Assembly: GCA_902488725.1 (NCBI GenBank)
Contig: CABTXO010000109.1
Span: forward strand, 1 to 6,259
DNA length: 6,259 nt
Origin: an uncultured Bacteroidales bacterium
GTDB taxonomy: Bacteria > Bacteroidota > Bacteroidia > Bacteroidales > UBA932
Direction: 5' to 3'
The notes under the pieces were generated by a model that was not told the DNA's origin, did not search any database, and saw nothing but the letters and a program-made list of their open reading frames with translations. A program made the translations under genes and the position numbers. This document shows, piece after piece, positions 5,317 through 6,259 of this stretch; within the stretch, counting starts at the first letter, position 1, and each line of letters starts with the position of its first letter.

Positions 5317-6259
5317 TTACGAAACCATGATGGGCATCAGAATGCCGCAGATCTTTTCGCTTTCGGCCTCTTCTTCCGCCGGCACGATGAGCGCAGCCCT
5401 GCGGGCGTCCGCAAACTTCAGCACGACCGTCTCGCAGCCCATGTTGGCGAGAATCTCTGTCAGGAAAGTGGACTTGAAGCCGATGGACAGTTCATCCCCG
5501 CTGTAGTCGCAGTTCACCTTCTCGTAGGCGGCGATCGCGAATCCGAGGTCCTGGGCGGAAATCTCGAGCTGTCCCGGCTTGAGGTCGAACTTGATGTGGT
5601 TCGAGGCCTTGTTCGCGCAGACGGCCACGCGCCGGACCGTGTTCAGCAGCTGGACGCGGTCGATTTTGAGGATGCTGGAGTTGTGCTGGGGAATGACGTC
5701 GCGGTACTTGGGATATTTTCCCACGATCAGCCGGCACACCATCGTGGTCTTGCCGAAGGTGAACACCACCGTGCTGGAATCGAAGGAGATTTCCACCTGT
5801 TCGTCGTCCTTGTCCAGGATGGAGCGCAGGACGGCCGCAGGCTTCTTGTGCAGGATGAAGGAGCACTTCCGGGCCGTCTTCACGTCGCCGGTCGTGTAGC
5901 AGATCAACTTGTGCGAGTCGGAGGCGACCAGGGTGGTTGAATCCGGACCGAAGTCGAAGTAGATACCGTTCATCGCAGGCCGGATCTCGTCGTCGGCCGT
6001 TGCGTAGATCGTGCCGCCGATGCCCTCCGCAAGGCTCCGGGCCGGGAATCCGATCTTCTCCGCATCATCCCCGGTGCCCTTGATTTCCGGATAGTCTTCG
6101 GCCGGGAAGAAGGGGAGCACGGAATTTCCGCTGGACCAGTTGCAGGAAATGGAGCTGTCGCTGGCGGTCTTGATGGAGAGCGGCTGGTCCGGCAGTTCCT
6201 TCAGCAGATCGATGATGTGCCGGGCGGGAACCGCGATCTTGCCTTCCTCCTCCGTACGG
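5317..6259 (-). CDS. dnaN: DNA polymerase III subunit beta (sliding clamp), 5'-incomplete
   Basis: The beta sliding clamp, a ring-shaped dimer that tethers DNA polymerase III to its template. The frame is open from the right window edge (first full codon at 6258) to TAA at 5319-5317, giving about 313 visible residues; against the usual ~370, some 60 N-terminal residues lie outside. Domain 1 remains as GKIAVPARHIIDLLKELPD, a Cys-Asn-Trp strand and LPFFPAEDYPEI. Recognisable later elements are NGIYFDFG with LVASDSHKL at the end of domain 1 to the start of domain 2, VGKYPKYRDVIP in domain 2, and LSIGFKSTFLTEIL followed by the C-terminal ILMPIMVS in domain 3, which matches the family's ending. 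A GTG at 6120 is an internal valine codon, not the start, because homologous sequence continues upstream of it. The exonuclease gene follows after 22 bases. The promoter is outside the window. Confidence 0.97.
   Translation of the reverse strand, partial: RTEEEGKIAVPARHIIDLLKELPDQPLSIKTASDSSISCNWSSGNSVLPFFPAEDYPEIKGTGDDAEKIGFPARSLAEGIGGTIYATADDEIRPAMNGIYFDFGPDSTTLVASDSHKLICYTTGDVKTARKCSFILHKKPAAVLRSILDKDDEQVEISFDSSTVVFTFGKTTMVCRLIVGKYPKYRDVIPQHNSSILKIDRVQLLNTVRRVAVCANKASNHIKFDLKPGQLEISAQDLGFAIAAYEKVNCDYSGDELSIGFKSTFLTEILANMGCETVVLKFADARRAALIVPAEEEAESEKICGILMPIMVS

Noticed and set aside
5197..5940. 247-residue plus-strand frame opposite dnaN and the exonuclease start
   Set aside because: Antisense to the conserved clamp; no recognisable motif, and it spans the dnaN-exonuclease boundary.

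Overview
The window looks like chromosomal DNA from a GC-rich member of the Bacteroidota, most likely Bacteroidales. Four things suggest this: a dnaN gene directly followed by a DEDDh exonuclease with an ExoX-like C-terminal module, a TPR protein of a type I know from Bacteroides relatives, a WalJ/YycJ-type metallo-hydrolase ending like Bacteroidales members, and a Bacteroidota-like -7 promoter box (TATCTTGC) ahead of the aminotransferase gene. The genus cannot be fixed; an Alistipes-like or other high-GC Bacteroidales lineage would fit. Taxonomy here rests on remembered protein families, not on a search.

Layout. Plus strand, about 101-4268: a 5'-incomplete TPR protein gene; an MBL-fold hydrolase whose start codon shares one base with the TPR stop; an 87-base gap with a possible promoter; a PatB/MalY-type PLP C-S lyase; and a lipoprotein substrate-binding protein that overlaps the lyase stop by 4 bases (ATGA). 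Minus strand, 6259 down to 4284: the beta sliding clamp gene dnaN (5' end outside the window), then 22 bases later a DnaQ-like 3'-5' exonuclease. The two blocks converge at 4268/4284, where a short inverted repeat spans both stop codons. Coding density is very high and no stretch over 300 bases lacks a gene. I see no tRNA, rRNA, CRISPR array, insertion sequence or phage gene.

How the genes work together. dnaN plus the exonuclease form a replication/repair pair, and the exonuclease has a C-terminal tail that could carry a clamp-binding motif. The lyase and the binding protein look translationally coupled. If the binding protein carries a corrinoid, both would touch methionine synthesis, but iron-siderophore or heme uptake is equally possible, and no permease or ATPase gene is present here.

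The most striking irregularity is at the left edge. The first ~100-110 bases encode a textbook TPR helix pair on the MINUS strand, while from about 105 onward the PLUS strand encodes the middle and end of a TPR protein. An open reading frame continues across the junction on the plus strand, so an automatic annotation starting at base 2 would contain about 33-36 spurious N-terminal residues. The simplest explanation is a fold-back or assembly chimera at a contig end; a real inversion is the alternative. I found no convincing new biological system; the remaining genes are mostly conserved housekeeping functions with some unusual insertions.
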